From assembly GCF_000687475.1 (NCBI RefSeq), contig NC_057317.1:3224001-3288000 (forward strand): a stretch of DNA of 64,000 nt. Reading direction: 5' to 3'. Positions 1-12,042 of the stretch are shown here, in pieces (position 1 is the first letter of the stretch; each line of letters starts with the position of its first letter). This DNA comes from Ustilaginoidea virens. Taxonomy: Eukaryota > Ascomycota > Sordariomycetes > Hypocreales > Clavicipitaceae. Position numbers and translations under genes: made by a program. Below the pieces are notes generated by a model. That model did no database searches. It was not told the DNA's origin and saw nothing but the letters and a program-made list of their open reading frames with translations.

Positions 1-1150
1 TTTGGCCTCTTGCCTCGTCATCTTGCATCGGCCGCGTGGGGATTGTGGTCAAAGCCGTGCTTGTTTCGATAAGACTCGTGCGGCATTGCAAAGCTTCCCC
101 CCCCTCCCCTCCCTCTCCTTTTCATTTCGACTGCGGGATTGGGATTCTGGGCCGAGCGTTCCATGGAGCTTCGTGGCCCGCTCGCCATGAATGACGACTG
201 GCATCTCGGTCCGGAGTGCTGGATGGAGGCTGGAAGCTTGGCGGGCGGACCAGGCAGCGGCTGGGAGTGGAATTTTTCCAGCACGATAAAAACAAGGCCT
301 TGTTCCGCCGTCGTACCGGTGCCGCAGCACCAGAGGCAATGTATGATGGATGGGATGCATCGATTTGCTCGGATGCTCATTGCCCCGGTGCGAAGAGTGG
401 CGGCTGGCACTCGGTAGCGATGCAGTGGATTCTCCTCGCTTGACCAGGGCCGGCCAGTTTGTTTCAACGTTGCTCGGAGACGGGGGAGTTTCCTAGGGGC
501 ACTGGGAATATCCCACGGAAACCGTCGTGGTGCATGTTGCGTTGGGGCCCCGGGTGGGTTTCACTGCGCGGCTGAATACGAGGGAGCGTTCTTGCTGGGA
601 AACCGCGAGACGGTGCCAATTGATCCATGAGCATCAGTGCATCAATACATATGTAGCGTGCAGCGGCGCCAACATGCACTGTGGTTGTGGTTGGGATGGC
701 CGTGGGATATTCTGGGGATTTCCGGATTCGCGCCTGCGGCCTGTGCCACCAGCTTCAGACAGCTGGTTCGTGCAACGAATGATGTGAAACGTGCTAAGCG
801 GGGCGCGCGCAGGGACGCGCGTGGTGGGGCGCATTACATCATGGCATGGGGCGTCGTGTCGCATGCCAGGAAAGCCCCGGCGGGCAGGAACTTGAGCCAT
901 AAAGGGGAGAGCAGGTTGCAGGTTTCCCCGTTTGTGCTTTGCTGGGGTGCGTGAAACGGGTGATGTAAGCGCGATGATGAAATGGTTGGTGGCCGTGGGG
1001 TATCGTCCTTCAAGGACCCGTCCGTGCTGCCTGTCTGTCATCTGTCGTCTGTGTTCTCTTTGGAGCGCTGCTGCCGCCGTCGGTGGTTCGTCGGCTGTGA
1101 GGGGTCTGGTGGAGCCTCGACCAACTTGGGAAGGTGGTGGTCAGAGCACT

Positions 1151-1194
1151 GTACCGAGCATGTACCGAGCATGTACCGAGCATGTACCGAGCAT
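1151..1194. repeat. 11-bp tandem repeat, four copies
   Basis: Four perfect, contiguous copies of GTACCGAGCAT, followed by a partial GT. The repeat lies in gene-free DNA about 830 bp upstream of the first gene. There are no spacers, so it is a minisatellite and not a CRISPR array. Confidence 0.95.
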
Positions 1195-1829
1195 GTGCTG
1201 CGGAGGTGTTTCGTAACTTGTTGATGTGCCTGTCCCGACACAGAACGCAGTACACAGTCCTTATGGCACCCTGGCACGACGACGTCTCGACACGACAAAG
1301 TCTGTCGATCCTGCCAGCCAGTGGTGGAGTGGTGGATGTTGCTGCGTCATCGTGATAAAACGGGACAAAATGGCCCGGGGGGGGGGGGTTTTTTTCCCAA
1401 GTGTCTGGTCCTTTTGACCTGCTCAGATTTGAAACAAGCTTGCTTGCTCATCTCGTACCAGCTAGGGCCATCTCAGCCAACCAAAGCAGGCCAAGCCTCG
1501 GACAGGCTCGTGGGACGCTGGGGAACCGACCTAGCGCCCCAAGTTGGTCCGTCAAAACTGCCCAGCTCTTGGACCCCGACGATCCTCGACGATCATCGTG
1601 GATCATGGTCGACCTATTGGCATTAATCTCATAGCCACCTGGTGGGAGTGGCCGAGGGATTCCGCTCGCCCTCCTCTCACGACAACCTCTTCAGACCATC
1701 CCAGACCAGATATCTTTCTCCTTCTTTCTCTTCTTCGGTTGCGATTTGCGATTTGCGATTTCCTCCCTTCCCCACAACCACCACCACCACCATCACCATC
1801 ACCACATTCCTTGAGAGTTGGGCTCCTTC

Positions 1830-1856
1830 TTTTTTTTTTTTTTTTTTTTTTTTTTT
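1830..1856 (+). repeat. poly(T) tract, 27 nt
   Basis: Uninterrupted T run in the pyrimidine-rich leader about 170 bp upstream of the start codon at 2029. Poly(dA:dT) tracts in fungal promoters tend to exclude nucleosomes; that role is an inference here. The exact length may be unreliable. Confidence 0.8.
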
Positions 1857-2028
1857 GCCCCTTTCTCTCTCTCCTTTCTCTCGTTGTGCAAGTTCGCTTC
1901 TTCTTCGTTTCGCGGTCGAGAGCATCTTCTCCATCCCGGTCGTTCGGACCATCGGCGGACACTGTCCCTCTCCTCTCTCCCTCTGAGATGCTCCGTTGAC
2001 TTGCTTCCGGCGACACCCCGGCGACACC

Positions 2029-3852
2029 ATGGCGCCACGACTCAGTCTCACACAGCCCACGACGGGCAAAGTCGCCATTGCACCGCCGCGGATCAACTTG
2101 CGCAGGGCCGCATCTTACAACGACCGCATCTCCGGCCCCATCTCTTCCACGTCGTCCACTTTCAACTTCAACCATCTCCTTTTCTCGCCGCCCCCTTCAC
2201 CTGGCCTTCCTGCCCTCGTGCCGCGACAGCGCAAGAGGTCGGCCTCGGACCTGATATTCAAAGCTCGGCCAAGTCGAGTGCTCAGAACCATCCTTTGGTT
2301 TAGCACTCTCTGTGCGGCCTTTTACTTTTCCGTCTCTGTCGCCTTTCGACACCGACATGTCATCCCCATTGTGCTGCCCTACTTCGGCGATCCTCAGTAC
2401 GAGATGGTTGGGCAGGACAGTTTCCCCGACTTCCCCACGCCTGTAGTCGTGCATGACGCCAAGAAGCGACCGAGATGGACAGTGTTTGTCCCTCGAAATT
2501 ACGAGTTTCCCTTGTCCGTAGACGAGTACTCGGCAATGAATGCTCTCTGCCGGGAAGTGTCCGCTCGGACCAGAGACCTTCATCACAAGCCGCCCCTGTC
2601 TGATCAGACGCTTCTGCTAAAGGGCAAATCAGACGACTATTTCGTCGATGTTCACGAAGCCGAGCAGACCGGCCTCTTATCCGTGAAGCCCAAGGGACAA
2701 CCGCCAAAACACTCTGGACATTTTGTCGGGCTAAGCTTGGAATCCAAGTCGGGAAAGCCCTTTTGCGACAGGTCGTTGACGTACGTTTTGGAAAGCTCCA
2801 ACGCGGGTCTGGGCGAGGCCATGATGGCTTTGTGGACCGTCTACTCCCTGGCAAAGGAGCAGGACCGGTCCTTCTTTATTGACGATTCTCGATGGGCTTA
2901 CGGTGCCTACACGGATGTTTTCGGCCCGCCACCCGTTCCCCGCTGCCGACCGCCACCGCGACATCAGATGCTTCCCTGCCCGGCACAAGCTCGGCACCTG
3001 GTTGTGTCGAGTCAAACCATCAGGGATGTCTTGCCCGCTTTGCTCGCCAAGCACCAGCAGCAGAAAAAGACTGCCCTCGGCACGCGACATCTCTTCGAGC
3101 TTGCCCACCACGGCTACAAGGCGCTCTTTGCCCTGTCAAAAGATGACGACGCCTATGTGTCCAAGAGAATCCAGCAAATCAGATCCAAGGCCAAGGCCAA
3201 AGCAAGCAAGTTGGCCGTGGATTCACCAGTGATTGGTTTGCATATAAGGCACGGAGACAGACATCCGTACGAAAACCAATACCGCGAAACCTACATCCCA
3301 TCCGAGGTCTTCGCGAGCCAGGCCTACAACCTGGTGGCAGAATACTACAACAGAACCACCAGCATCAAGCCCGACCAGCATGACGCTGTCAGAATCATTG
3401 CATCCGACGATCCCATGGTCCACGAGGAAGGAGAATTTTCAGACGCAATGATGGCCCAGGAGCGGATTCGCCTGGCCACAAAACAAGTCATTGAGGGTGC
3501 CAACAAGGACCCGCACTACCTCCACCGCTTCGTAGACGAAGCGTTTGGGTGGGAAGGGGGGTTTTTCGCCGCCATGTTTTGGAACCTAGGCGGGAAACCC
3601 AGGAGCAATGCCGCAGGGGAACATGAACCAGGCCGTGATGGTGACGAAATGGCGCGACTACGGAGCCTCGTGGGGCGTGCTTATGCGATGGACATGGCGG
3701 TGCTGGCTGGCGCGAGCGACAAGGTTGTCTGCGCGGTGAGCGCCATGGGCTGCCGGTTACTGGCCGTCATGATGGGCTGGACCCGAGCCATGGAGCAGCA
3801 CGACTGGGTGAATGTGGACGGGGATTACGGCTGGGCCGGACTTGTGTGGTGA
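2029..3852 (+). CDS. GT23 (FUT8/NodZ)-like fucosyltransferase, type II membrane protein
   Basis: Single-exon frame of 607 residues. The ATG at 2029 sits in a good context (gacaccATGG); the frame stays open only as far as a TTG at 1996, which I do not use. After a basic cytosolic segment there is one hydrophobic span at about residues 84-103, as in type II Golgi glycosyltransferases. The catalytic part resembles alpha-1,6-fucosyltransferases: GLGEAMMALW near 260, matching the region before the FUT8 'RTLILES..WRY' block; GLHIRHGD at 403-410, matching the HVRRTD nucleotide-sugar motif; ASDDP at 458; and VSAMGCRLL near 571, matching the FUT8 VVCTFSSQVCR region. The likely role is GDP-sugar-dependent transfer in the Golgi lumen. 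The exact donor and acceptor are unknown, and many fungi are not thought to make core-fucosylated N-glycans. An AATAAA lies 121 bp after the stop. Confidence 0.75.
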   Translation: MAPRLSLTQPTTGKVAIAPPRINLRRAASYNDRISGPISSTSSTFNFNHLLFSPPPSPGLPALVPRQRKRSASDLIFKARPSRVLRTILWFSTLCAAFYFSVSVAFRHRHVIPIVLPYFGDPQYEMVGQDSFPDFPTPVVVHDAKKRPRWTVFVPRNYEFPLSVDEYSAMNALCREVSARTRDLHHKPPLSDQTLLLKGKSDDYFVDVHEAEQTGLLSVKPKGQPPKHSGHFVGLSLESKSGKPFCDRSLTYVLESSNAGLGEAMMALWTVYSLAKEQDRSFFIDDSRWAYGAYTDVFGPPPVPRCRPPPRHQMLPCPAQARHLVVSSQTIRDVLPALLAKHQQQKKTALGTRHLFELAHHGYKALFALSKDDDAYVSKRIQQIRSKAKAKASKLAVDSPVIGLHIRHGDRHPYENQYRETYIPSEVFASQAYNLVAEYYNRTTSIKPDQHDAVRIIASDDPMVHEEGEFSDAMMAQERIRLATKQVIEGANKDPHYLHRFVDEAFGWEGGFFAAMFWNLGGKPRSNAAGEHEPGRDGDEMARLRSLVGRAYAMDMAVLAGASDKVVCAVSAMGCRLLAVMMGWTRAMEQHDWVNVDGDYGWAGLVW

Positions 3853-4414
3853 GCTGTAAACCTACATTGGTTGATCTGGAAGTTTTGCCGGGACAAGCTC
3901 CCAAATGGCGCTGGGCGCTGGCGTTGTTCGAATTAGGAAAGCAGGAGTTGTTGGACGGGTTACGCGTTGGACAATAAACCGGAGGGGGGGGGCGTAGAAT
4001 GGAGCCACAGTCATTATTTTCTGAATTTAACTGAGTCCGTCGGGCTTATCGTGGGCTCTGGGAACTTGTTTTCGGGTTTTGCGACTATTTACTGTAGATG
4101 GATGCATGGCAAAGTACGGAGTACGGAATAATAACCAAGCAAGCGATGGAACAAGGATTGGACCCACGTGACGGCTTCAGAAGCTGCCTCGATTTGTGGG
4201 TCCATACTTGTGGGTCCGCCAAATCAATGCCCCAACCCCTCCCTCCGTACGCCAATTACCCAAGGCACGGAGCTTCCGTCCGTATCCAACAGTCCGTTCG
4301 TCACCAACGCTGCACCAAACCTTCCACCTCGAACCCCTCGAACCTCTCATCTCCATCCATGCCAACCGTCCTCGCGCGCCACGCACCTCTGCCATCACGG
4401 TCACGGTCGGCGAC
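3853..4414. other. intergenic between two tandem + strand genes
   Basis: Holds the 3' flank of the fucosyltransferase-like gene, with a polyadenylation-like AATAAA at 3973-3978, and the promoter of TAF7. One copy of the recurrent TACGGAGTA 9-mer lies at 4115-4123. The 200 bp before the TAF7 ATG are C-rich. No additional gene seen. Confidence 0.6.
3973..3978 (+). terminator. polyadenylation-like signal AATAAA
   Basis: AATAAA hexamer 121 nt downstream of the stop codon of the fucosyltransferase-like gene, in the sense orientation. The distance suits a fungal 3' UTR. This is a sequence match only. Confidence 0.5.
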
Positions 4415-5429
4415 ATGTCTGCCCCCGGCGCCGGCGGCGCGCCCTCGCAAGCACCCAAGCCAAAGCTGAAAATCAACGTCAGCCGCCTGTCGTCCTTTGT
4501 CGGCAGCGCCACCTCGGCGTCCGCCACGCCCGCGCCAGCCGCGTCCGCCGCCGCGTCCGAGGGCCCTCGAAAGGTCAAGCTCAAGCTGACCTCGTCGCAG
4601 CCGCCCACCCCGGCGGCCGAGACGGCCCCGCCCAAGACGAAGGCCGGCCGCCAGACCAAACCGAGCCAGAAGCTCGTGGAGAGCAGGAAACGGCCGCGCG
4701 ACGACGACGGCATCCACCACGGCCACGGGGGCCCCCCGCCGCCGCCGACGGCCACCACCACCACCACCACCACCACCACCACCAAGATCAAGATCCGGCC
4801 GGGGCTCAAGGCCGCCCCCACGCAGCTGGTGCTGAAGCCAAAGGGCCGGCCGCCGCACCACCCGCCCGGCGACGGGTACGACTCGGAGGCCAGCGACCGC
4901 GAGATCGACCCGGCCATCGAGGAGCAGTTCATCCTGCGCATGCTGCCCGGCGAGCACTGCGACTACGTCAGGAAGTGCATGGACACGGGCAAGATGGGCG
5001 TGTCGCCCGAACAGGGCGGCGCGGACCTGACGCTCAGGTTCTTTGACGAGGACTCGCGGCGGGCCGTCGTCACCGTCATGGGCCAGCCGTTTGCGGCCGT
5101 CATGGCGGACCTGCCCACCATCACCGAGTCCATGAAGACGTGGGACCGCAAGTCGTTGATGAAGTCGGCCGACGTCTGCCAGATGCTCCTCGTCTTCCAG
5201 CCGGTCGGGAGCGACGACGAGGCGAGGCGGGCGCCGCTGCCCGCCGTCCTGGACGGCAACTTCCGCTGGCCGCACGGCATCACCCCGCCCATGCACGACT
5301 GCGTCAACCGCCGCTTCGCAAAGACCATCAGCCGCAAGGAGATTGAGGACAAGGAGGCCGAGGTCGAGCGCCTGCTCGCCGAGGACGCCAAGGCCGCCTC
5401 CACCCGGTGGGAGTGGGTGGACGACCGCC

Positions 5430-5465
<36 letters not shown>

Positions 5466-6016
5466 GCGACGACGAGGACGCCGAGGGCGAGCTGGACGAC
5501 GCCATGGACTACGCTGACGACAACGCCCCGCGCCGCGCCGACGCCTTTGGCGACGACAACGACCTCGAGGCCGACCTGGAAGCTGCCTTTGCCGACGACC
5601 TCTTTGCCGAGACGCCCGCCACGGGAGCAGACATGGCCACGCCCACGACCGCGCACGTCGAGACCCCCGCGCCGGCCCTGCAGGAAAGCATTGAAAACGA
5701 CGAGTCTGCAGCAGACGACCGAGACGACGACGACGAAGATGACGACGAAGACGACGACGACGACGACGATGATGATGATGATGACGACGACGACGACGAC
5801 GACGACCTGGACGAGGACCAGCGCGCCCAGCGCGACGAGGAGCAAGGCGTCAAAGACATTATCCATGACCTGGAGAAGCAGCTGGCCAGGAGGGTGGCCG
5901 ATCTGGAAAAGACGCAAAACAAGATTCTGCGCGTACGGCTGGACAATCAGATCAAGCAGCTCAAGTCGGAGATTGAGCTCAAGAAGGGCTCCATCGGCAT
6001 CGAGGTTGATGACTGA
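4415..6016 (+). CDS. TAF7: transcription initiation factor TFIID subunit 7 (TAF7/TAFII55)
   Basis: Single-exon protein of 533 residues from the ATG at 4415 (MSAPGAGG). In-frame codons continue upstream to 4196, but that segment reads like leader DNA. The TAFII55 N-terminal domain runs from about 163 (REIDPAIEEQFILRMLPG) to 304 and includes the conserved stretches TLRFFDEDSRRAVVTVMGQ, ADLPTITESMKTWD, KSADVCQMLLVF and RWPHGITPPMHDCVNRRF. The N-terminal 160 residues are low-complexity, with a poly-Thr run encoded by ACC repeats. Residues about 331-469 are very acidic, including a long Asp run (codons near 5725-5805). The C-terminus (about 479-533) is a predicted coiled coil. TAF7 is a core TFIID subunit that binds TAF1 in the nucleus. 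A 26-nt G tract begins 10 bp after the stop. Confidence 0.93.
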
Positions 6017-6491
6017 AAGGAACATGGGGGGGGGGGGGGGGGGGGGGGGGGCAGCAGCTTCTTGCCCTGAACTTTATTGCAGAGGAACGCCCCCTGCAAG
6101 AGGTGACACGACACACCCAGCGTGGTTGGTCCTTTGCACGGGAAAAAAACAAGTTAAAAAAATAGAAAAAAAAAGAAAGAAAGAAAGAAAGAAAGAAAGT
6201 CATGTATGCCCCATAGCGAGGCTTTGTATCTCTGCTCGCAGGCAAGGGAGTTCAAGCTGGCGGCAAGACGTGGCAAGCCGGAAGTGGTCAGGGAGAATTC
6301 AGTGAATGCTCGGCGTATCGGATCGGCGTTGGTGGGCATAATCGGGACTTGGCCGGAACGAACGGCGTTTGGACTTTGAGGGTTAGGGACGGAACCATGA
6401 GATATCCATTGCATCGCAAACAGAACAAAAAATTCAAGTCGATCAATCACTTCTTTGCTACATACGAATCGACACAGACGCGGCGCGAGAC
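6017..6491. other. convergent 3' intergenic region
   Basis: Lies between the 3' ends of TAF7 (+) and the coiled-coil gene (-). It contains a G26 homopolymer, an A-rich patch and an (AAAG)n microsatellite near 6174-6200. No gene seen. Confidence 0.6.
6026..6051 (+). repeat. poly(G) tract, 26 nt, in the TAF7 3' region
   Basis: Uninterrupted G run starting 10 nt after the TAF7 stop codon, so any TAF7 transcript with a normal 3' UTR would carry it. Such a run could form a G-quadruplex. The length is likely to vary or be mis-called. Confidence 0.85.
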
Positions 6492-7592
6492 CTACTGCGA
6501 AATCTGCCGCAGTGAGCGAACCGCAAATGCTACCCTCTTGACCAACTCGTCCTCCACCGTCTGCGTAACGTCCCCCCAGCTCACGTCCTGGCAAAACTCC
6601 TCCAGGGACCGCGGCTGAGAATCCCTGCCGTCCCGACGGCTCTCGACGCGTCTTTGGATGGCCCTGTGCAGCAGGATGGCCATGTGGGGGTCTCTTTTGG
6701 ACTGTTTCCGCAGGTATTTCGCCGTAAAGGCCGCGTCTGGTAGGCCTGTCGTCTTGTGCTCGTGGTGCCATCTGCGCGTCGACTTGATTGTTTCTTGTAT
6801 CCGTTGATTCATCGTCTTTTGCATCCAATCTTGCCAATATGGTCAGAGCATGACAGGCAGCGAAACATGAAACACGCGACAACGGCTTCCGGAGAAGGGT
6901 CCAAAAAAAATAAGAAGGAAAAGGAGCAGAAGAAAAGAAGAGGGAAAGAAGGGGAAAAAAAATTTACCAGACCGCCTAGCTTTCCCTTTGCCCGTCGTGG
7001 CCTTGGCCGCTGCGCACGCACCTGTGGCGGTCGCCGCTGCCATCTCGCAAGCCTCCCTCTGTGTATGTACAGCTGCCAGGACAGCATTCGCCTCTGACAA
7101 GGTGGGAAGCTCCTTCACCTTGCCGGCCAACCCTGTCACAAGCCCCTTCATGTCGTCCATCTCCCGCTTGACCTCGACCACTTCCCGGCGGTAGTCCTTC
7201 ATTTCAAGTCTTTCCTCTGCCCTTAGTTTGCTGGCACTCTCGATATGGGCCCGCACGGCCAGGATCTCGCACCAGAGACTTTCCATGCGTTCTTCGTGCT
7301 GCTGACGGAACGTCTCGTTGAATTGCGTCCTGCGAGCCAACTGCTCCAGATCCCGGGTGATTTCGTCCACTTGCTGCGTCGCCTTGTGAAGCTTGAGTTC
7401 GTTGGTCATGAGTGCGAGTTTCTCGGCCCTCTCAAAAAGTCTTGGGTTAATCGTCGTCATGTTTGTTGGGGGAAACGGCGACGAGGAACCGACCAGAGTC
7501 GTCTCTGCAGGAGCAGGAACGGCTTCATCGGGTGCTTCGAATGGCTTTGGCGATGGGACCGTGGCCACCAGCGACTTTTTTCTCAAAGCCAT
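6492..7592 (-). CDS. uncharacterised coiled-coil protein
   Basis: Two exons on the minus strand: 7592-6968 and 6829-6492, with a 138-bp intron. The donor is G|GTAAAT at 6967. The acceptor is GGCAAG at 6830, with a CTGAC branch-like motif upstream. Splicing joins ARRS with DWMQKTMNQ in frame and gives 320 residues. The start chosen is ATG 7592 (MALRKKSL); the frame is open upstream only to a TTG. I do not recognise the family. Residues about 60-180 are rich in Glu, Arg, Leu and Gln with heptad-like spacing, suggesting an extended coiled coil. An Ala/Lys-rich linker follows, then a basic C-terminal segment. No signal peptide or membrane span. It is convergent with TAF7. Function unknown; the exon join is the best support that it is a real gene. 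Confidence 0.65.
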
Positions 7593-8074
7593 GATGAATA
7601 TGCTACAAGTCAAAGATGTTCGGTAAAGAATAGGTCATCGCCGATGGAGCATTGGGGCGGATATGGCATGGATAGAACTTGGAATCCATTCATTCATTAC
7701 TGGCATGACATTTGTCTGGCCCCGATTGATGTCTTGGGCAACGATGGCACCTGCCTTGCCTGGCTTACCGAAGCAGCAGGTGCGATGGAACAGACATTGA
7801 GTCTTGCCTTGACTGCCTTACCGAAGCAGTAGGTGCGACGCGACGCACCTTTCCTCCCTTTCCCGCTTCTTTCTCTCTCCGCCTCTACCATCCCCTCAGT
7901 CGCACATTGGAAAGATGCCAAAATCAATGGCAAGTTCAACAAAACACCGCTCGTAAAGATGCGGTCGCAGCAATACACGACGCGGGTCTAGGTTCCGGCA
8001 GCCAAACAAAGCTTCGCTTCCGCCATTGTGACAGCATCCACGACAGAGACTGGTGAAGCCACCGTGGGCTGTCC
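7593..8074. other. intergenic; upstream of the coiled-coil gene
   Basis: Contains the 3' flank of the DUF3074 gene and the promoter of the coiled-coil gene, both on the minus strand. A pair of imperfect direct repeats of about 34 bp occurs at 7754-7788 and 7807-7841. No gene seen. Confidence 0.55.
7754..7841. repeat. pair of imperfect ~34-bp direct repeats
   Basis: Copies at 7754-7788 and 7807-7841 share CCTTGxCTGxCTTACCGAAG and continue with CAGxAGGTGCGA, with 53 bp between their starts. They lie about 160-250 bp upstream of the coiled-coil gene's start codon, in its promoter or leader. Origin and role unknown. Confidence 0.75.
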
Positions 8075-9064
8075 TTATATCCGAAAGGTGGCCACTTTCT
8101 TGACCCTTCGCCCTTCCCTGTCGAGCAAATCGCCTTCATCTCCTCCCGCCGAAGCCGTCATCATGGTCCTTTGAGCAGCCACCCATTTAAGGAACACGTC
8201 AACACCCTTGGCGAGTTGTCTTGGTGCGCAACATTTTTGAAGCCAAACTGGCAGCCTGCCCCTGTAATCAGACACGGTGCCCATGGTCCATTCAACGCCA
8301 AACATGGTATGTCGTAGCCTCTCTATGCTGGTGTAGGCACCTACAACCGCCATGTGTCGATCCGCCGCGCCTTCATCCCTCAAAGCAATCTGTATAACGA
8401 GGAATTCGGCGCGGCTTTTGTGGTTCTCATCAGAGGCCGTGACTCGCAATACCGGGAAAACGCGCTTCTTCAATGGCCACGGGAGTTTCTGGACCGACTC
8501 CTCCCATGCCATTGTCACGTTCGTCCACGTGTGGTCTCCTTGTACGACTTTCAAATCTTGACATGCCCAAGTCTTGATGCGGCGGGTGTGCACCACCGTA
8601 CTCGGGGTGAAAGCCCTCTCTGAATTGGCACCATCGTCCAAAAGATGCCGAACCCACTCGCTCCAGCTTGCAGTCCCTGGCTTCTGATCGTCCCTGTGAA
8701 CACTGCGTCGTACAAACCATGTCTCGGGACGCAACTCGACCACGTTGCCGTCAGCTATAGCTCTGAGGTCGCTGGCTGGCACAATCCGTTTAAACGTGTC
8801 AACTGGCGCGTCGGAGTTGTCAAAAGTTCTGGTCTTCTCTGGGATCCAAGCGGATCCATTAGAGCAGGGAGCTGTAGGCACTTTGTCGACAAAACTAGCA
8901 GCTTCTTCGAAAACACAAGTGAGGAAAGGAACCAAGTCCTCGCTCGGAGAGGGAGAGGCTGCAGGTGGAAGACTTGAGGGATCCATCCCCCAGAGGCGCA
9001 CAATACGGCCCAGATCAGTGGGTTGGGCGCTTCCTGGCGAACATACTTGCACCGGTGTTGCCAT
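8075..9064 (-). CDS. DUF3074 (START-like) domain protein
   Basis: Uninterrupted 329-residue frame starting at ATG 9064 (MATPVQV), with a favourable CCATGG context. Most of the protein from about residue 95 to 300 matches the fungal DUF3074 pattern: ETWFVRRSVHRD, GTASWSEWVRHL, the WTNVTMAWEESVQKLPWPLKKR block, EFLVIQIAL, VEWTMGTVSDYRGRLPVW, and a final VDVFLKWVAAQR helix. DUF3074 proteins are predicted to fold like START/Bet v1 lipid-binding domains. The ligand and cellular role are not established. No signal peptide or membrane span, so probably cytosolic. The neighbouring genes give no functional clue. Confidence 0.8.
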   Translation of the reverse strand: MATPVQVCSPGSAQPTDLGRIVRLWGMDPSSLPPAASPSPSEDLVPFLTCVFEEAASFVDKVPTAPCSNGSAWIPEKTRTFDNSDAPVDTFKRIVPASDLRAIADGNVVELRPETWFVRRSVHRDDQKPGTASWSEWVRHLLDDGANSERAFTPSTVVHTRRIKTWACQDLKVVQGDHTWTNVTMAWEESVQKLPWPLKKRVFPVLRVTASDENHKSRAEFLVIQIALRDEGAADRHMAVVGAYTSIERLRHTMFGVEWTMGTVSDYRGRLPVWLQKCCAPRQLAKGVDVFLKWVAAQRTMMTASAGGDEGDLLDREGRRVKKVATFRI

Positions 9065-9799
9065 GGTTGGCGGCAGTAAAAAAAAAATTCAAGTCAGTTG
9101 TCCTGTACTGCATCCAGTATCCAGCCTGCAAGCGTAAGAAGAAAAAATGACGAACTAACGGTAAAGGCGCTGATGGATTGTGTGGCTCAAAAGACGAGAA
9201 TGGTAAACGTGTGAGTGAAACTCGACAGGCTTTGAGGGAACGAGATCATCCGAGTTGACACTGCAGGCCCAAATCGTACTGTACATGTCGACGTATTTTC
9301 CAACTTCTATTTTGGGAGCAAAACTCTTGCCAATTATGCAAAAGGGGAAGTCGGTACGGAGTGCGGCCTGGCGGCGGCCTGGCAGCGTCCTGGCAGTGTC
9401 GAGTGATTTTGGGGAGTTGCAGTTGCGTCATTTCCACCACCTGTATACTGTCAAGTACGGACGGCCGACTCGGAGCACGGGTGGGTTCCTGCCTGAGACA
9501 CGTCGGCTTGGTTGCTCCTCGCGGCCTCCACGGATAGTTGTAGCGTCTGGTGGCACGGGGCGTAACAGAGAGAGGCCTGGGATGTCATTGTTATACTCAT
9601 GTTGTATTAAAAGGGCTTGATAAAACCCCATCCAATGCCGTGGACATGGCCGCACGTAAACTCCATCCATCCATTTCGAAGACTTGAAAACCTCCCCATG
9701 GGCATCCCTTTGCATGAACATACGTAGCCGTTACCCGCTCTATTATTCGTTTCTCCATGGTTTCCTTCCCCTACGACTTTCGACTCTCCAGTCCCTAAT
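9065..9799. other. intergenic between DUF3074 gene and CYP51B
   Basis: Promoter side of the DUF3074 gene and 3' flank of CYP51B, both on the minus strand. Short A-rich runs near 9077 and 9140 and several GGTACGGA-like words occur. No gene seen. Confidence 0.55.
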
Positions 9800-11632
<1,833 letters not shown>

Positions 11633-11959
11633 AGGATGCCGAGGATGACGGATAACGGATGATGCTGCTGCGAAAGGAAGTTCGGTGGTAGTCGGCGATG
11701 GGCTTCAGGAATGATTCGGCTCGAGAAGAATGACGGCCGCTGCCAGATTTATACAATTCGACTTGGTTCCCCTCTCCGCCTGGGCTGATGAGCAAAAGGC
11801 GAGATCAGAGCTATGCTATTGGGGAAAAGGAAGGTTGACGACCATTCAGATGTCGATTCGCGAAGACTGGTTGGTAGCTCAGGGGGGGCAAGGGCAGGTG
11901 GAGCCTTGGAGGATGAGGGACGGACGGTGGGGCCTGGCAAAAACGCAGAGACCACCATC

Positions 11960-11967
11960 CAATCAGC
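11960..11967 (+). promoter_or_regulatory. CCAAT box upstream of CYP51B (proximal)
   Basis: CCAATCAG about 330 bp upstream of the CYP51B start codon, on the opposite strand. In Aspergillus the CCAAT-binding complex represses ergosterol genes including cyp51A; a similar role here is inference. Confidence 0.4.
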
Positions 11968-12034
11968 GAGAGCGGAATGAGGAGCGTCATGCTCGTAATC
12001 GGATTCTTCGAGGTGGGCAGGGCAGCACACGCAG

Positions 12035-12042
12035 CCAATCAT
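12035..12042 (+). promoter_or_regulatory. CCAAT box upstream of CYP51B (distal)
   Basis: CCAATCAT about 405 bp upstream of the CYP51B start codon and 75 bp from the proximal copy. Two copies of one orientation make a CCAAT-binding-complex site more plausible than a single hit. Confidence 0.4.

Larger units (their letters stand above)
1..2028. other. gene-free left flank and 5' region of the fucosyltransferase-like gene
   Basis: No reading frame here has recognisable protein features; the short open frames are overlapping, GC-driven and lack conserved motifs. The stretch contains an 11-bp tandem repeat (1151-1194), a G run near 1378-1387, and a pyrimidine-rich leader from about 1660 onward that includes a 27-nt T run (1830-1856). 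The CT-rich segment just before the ATG at 2029 is typical of fungal promoters and leaders. No TATA box is evident. Confidence 0.6.

Noticed and set aside
1151..1194. Regular short repeats as a possible CRISPR array
   Set aside because: Units are contiguous with no spacers and the genome is eukaryotic.
1603..2175. 190-codon minus-strand frame over the fucosyltransferase start
   Set aside because: Contains a poly-Lys run from the T tract and other low complexity; overlaps a better supported start.
4301..6025. 574-codon open frame antisense to TAF7
   Set aside because: It mirrors the GC-rich, acidic-repeat coding strand; its translation is Val/Ala/Gly-rich low complexity without motifs. TAF7 on the plus strand is well supported.
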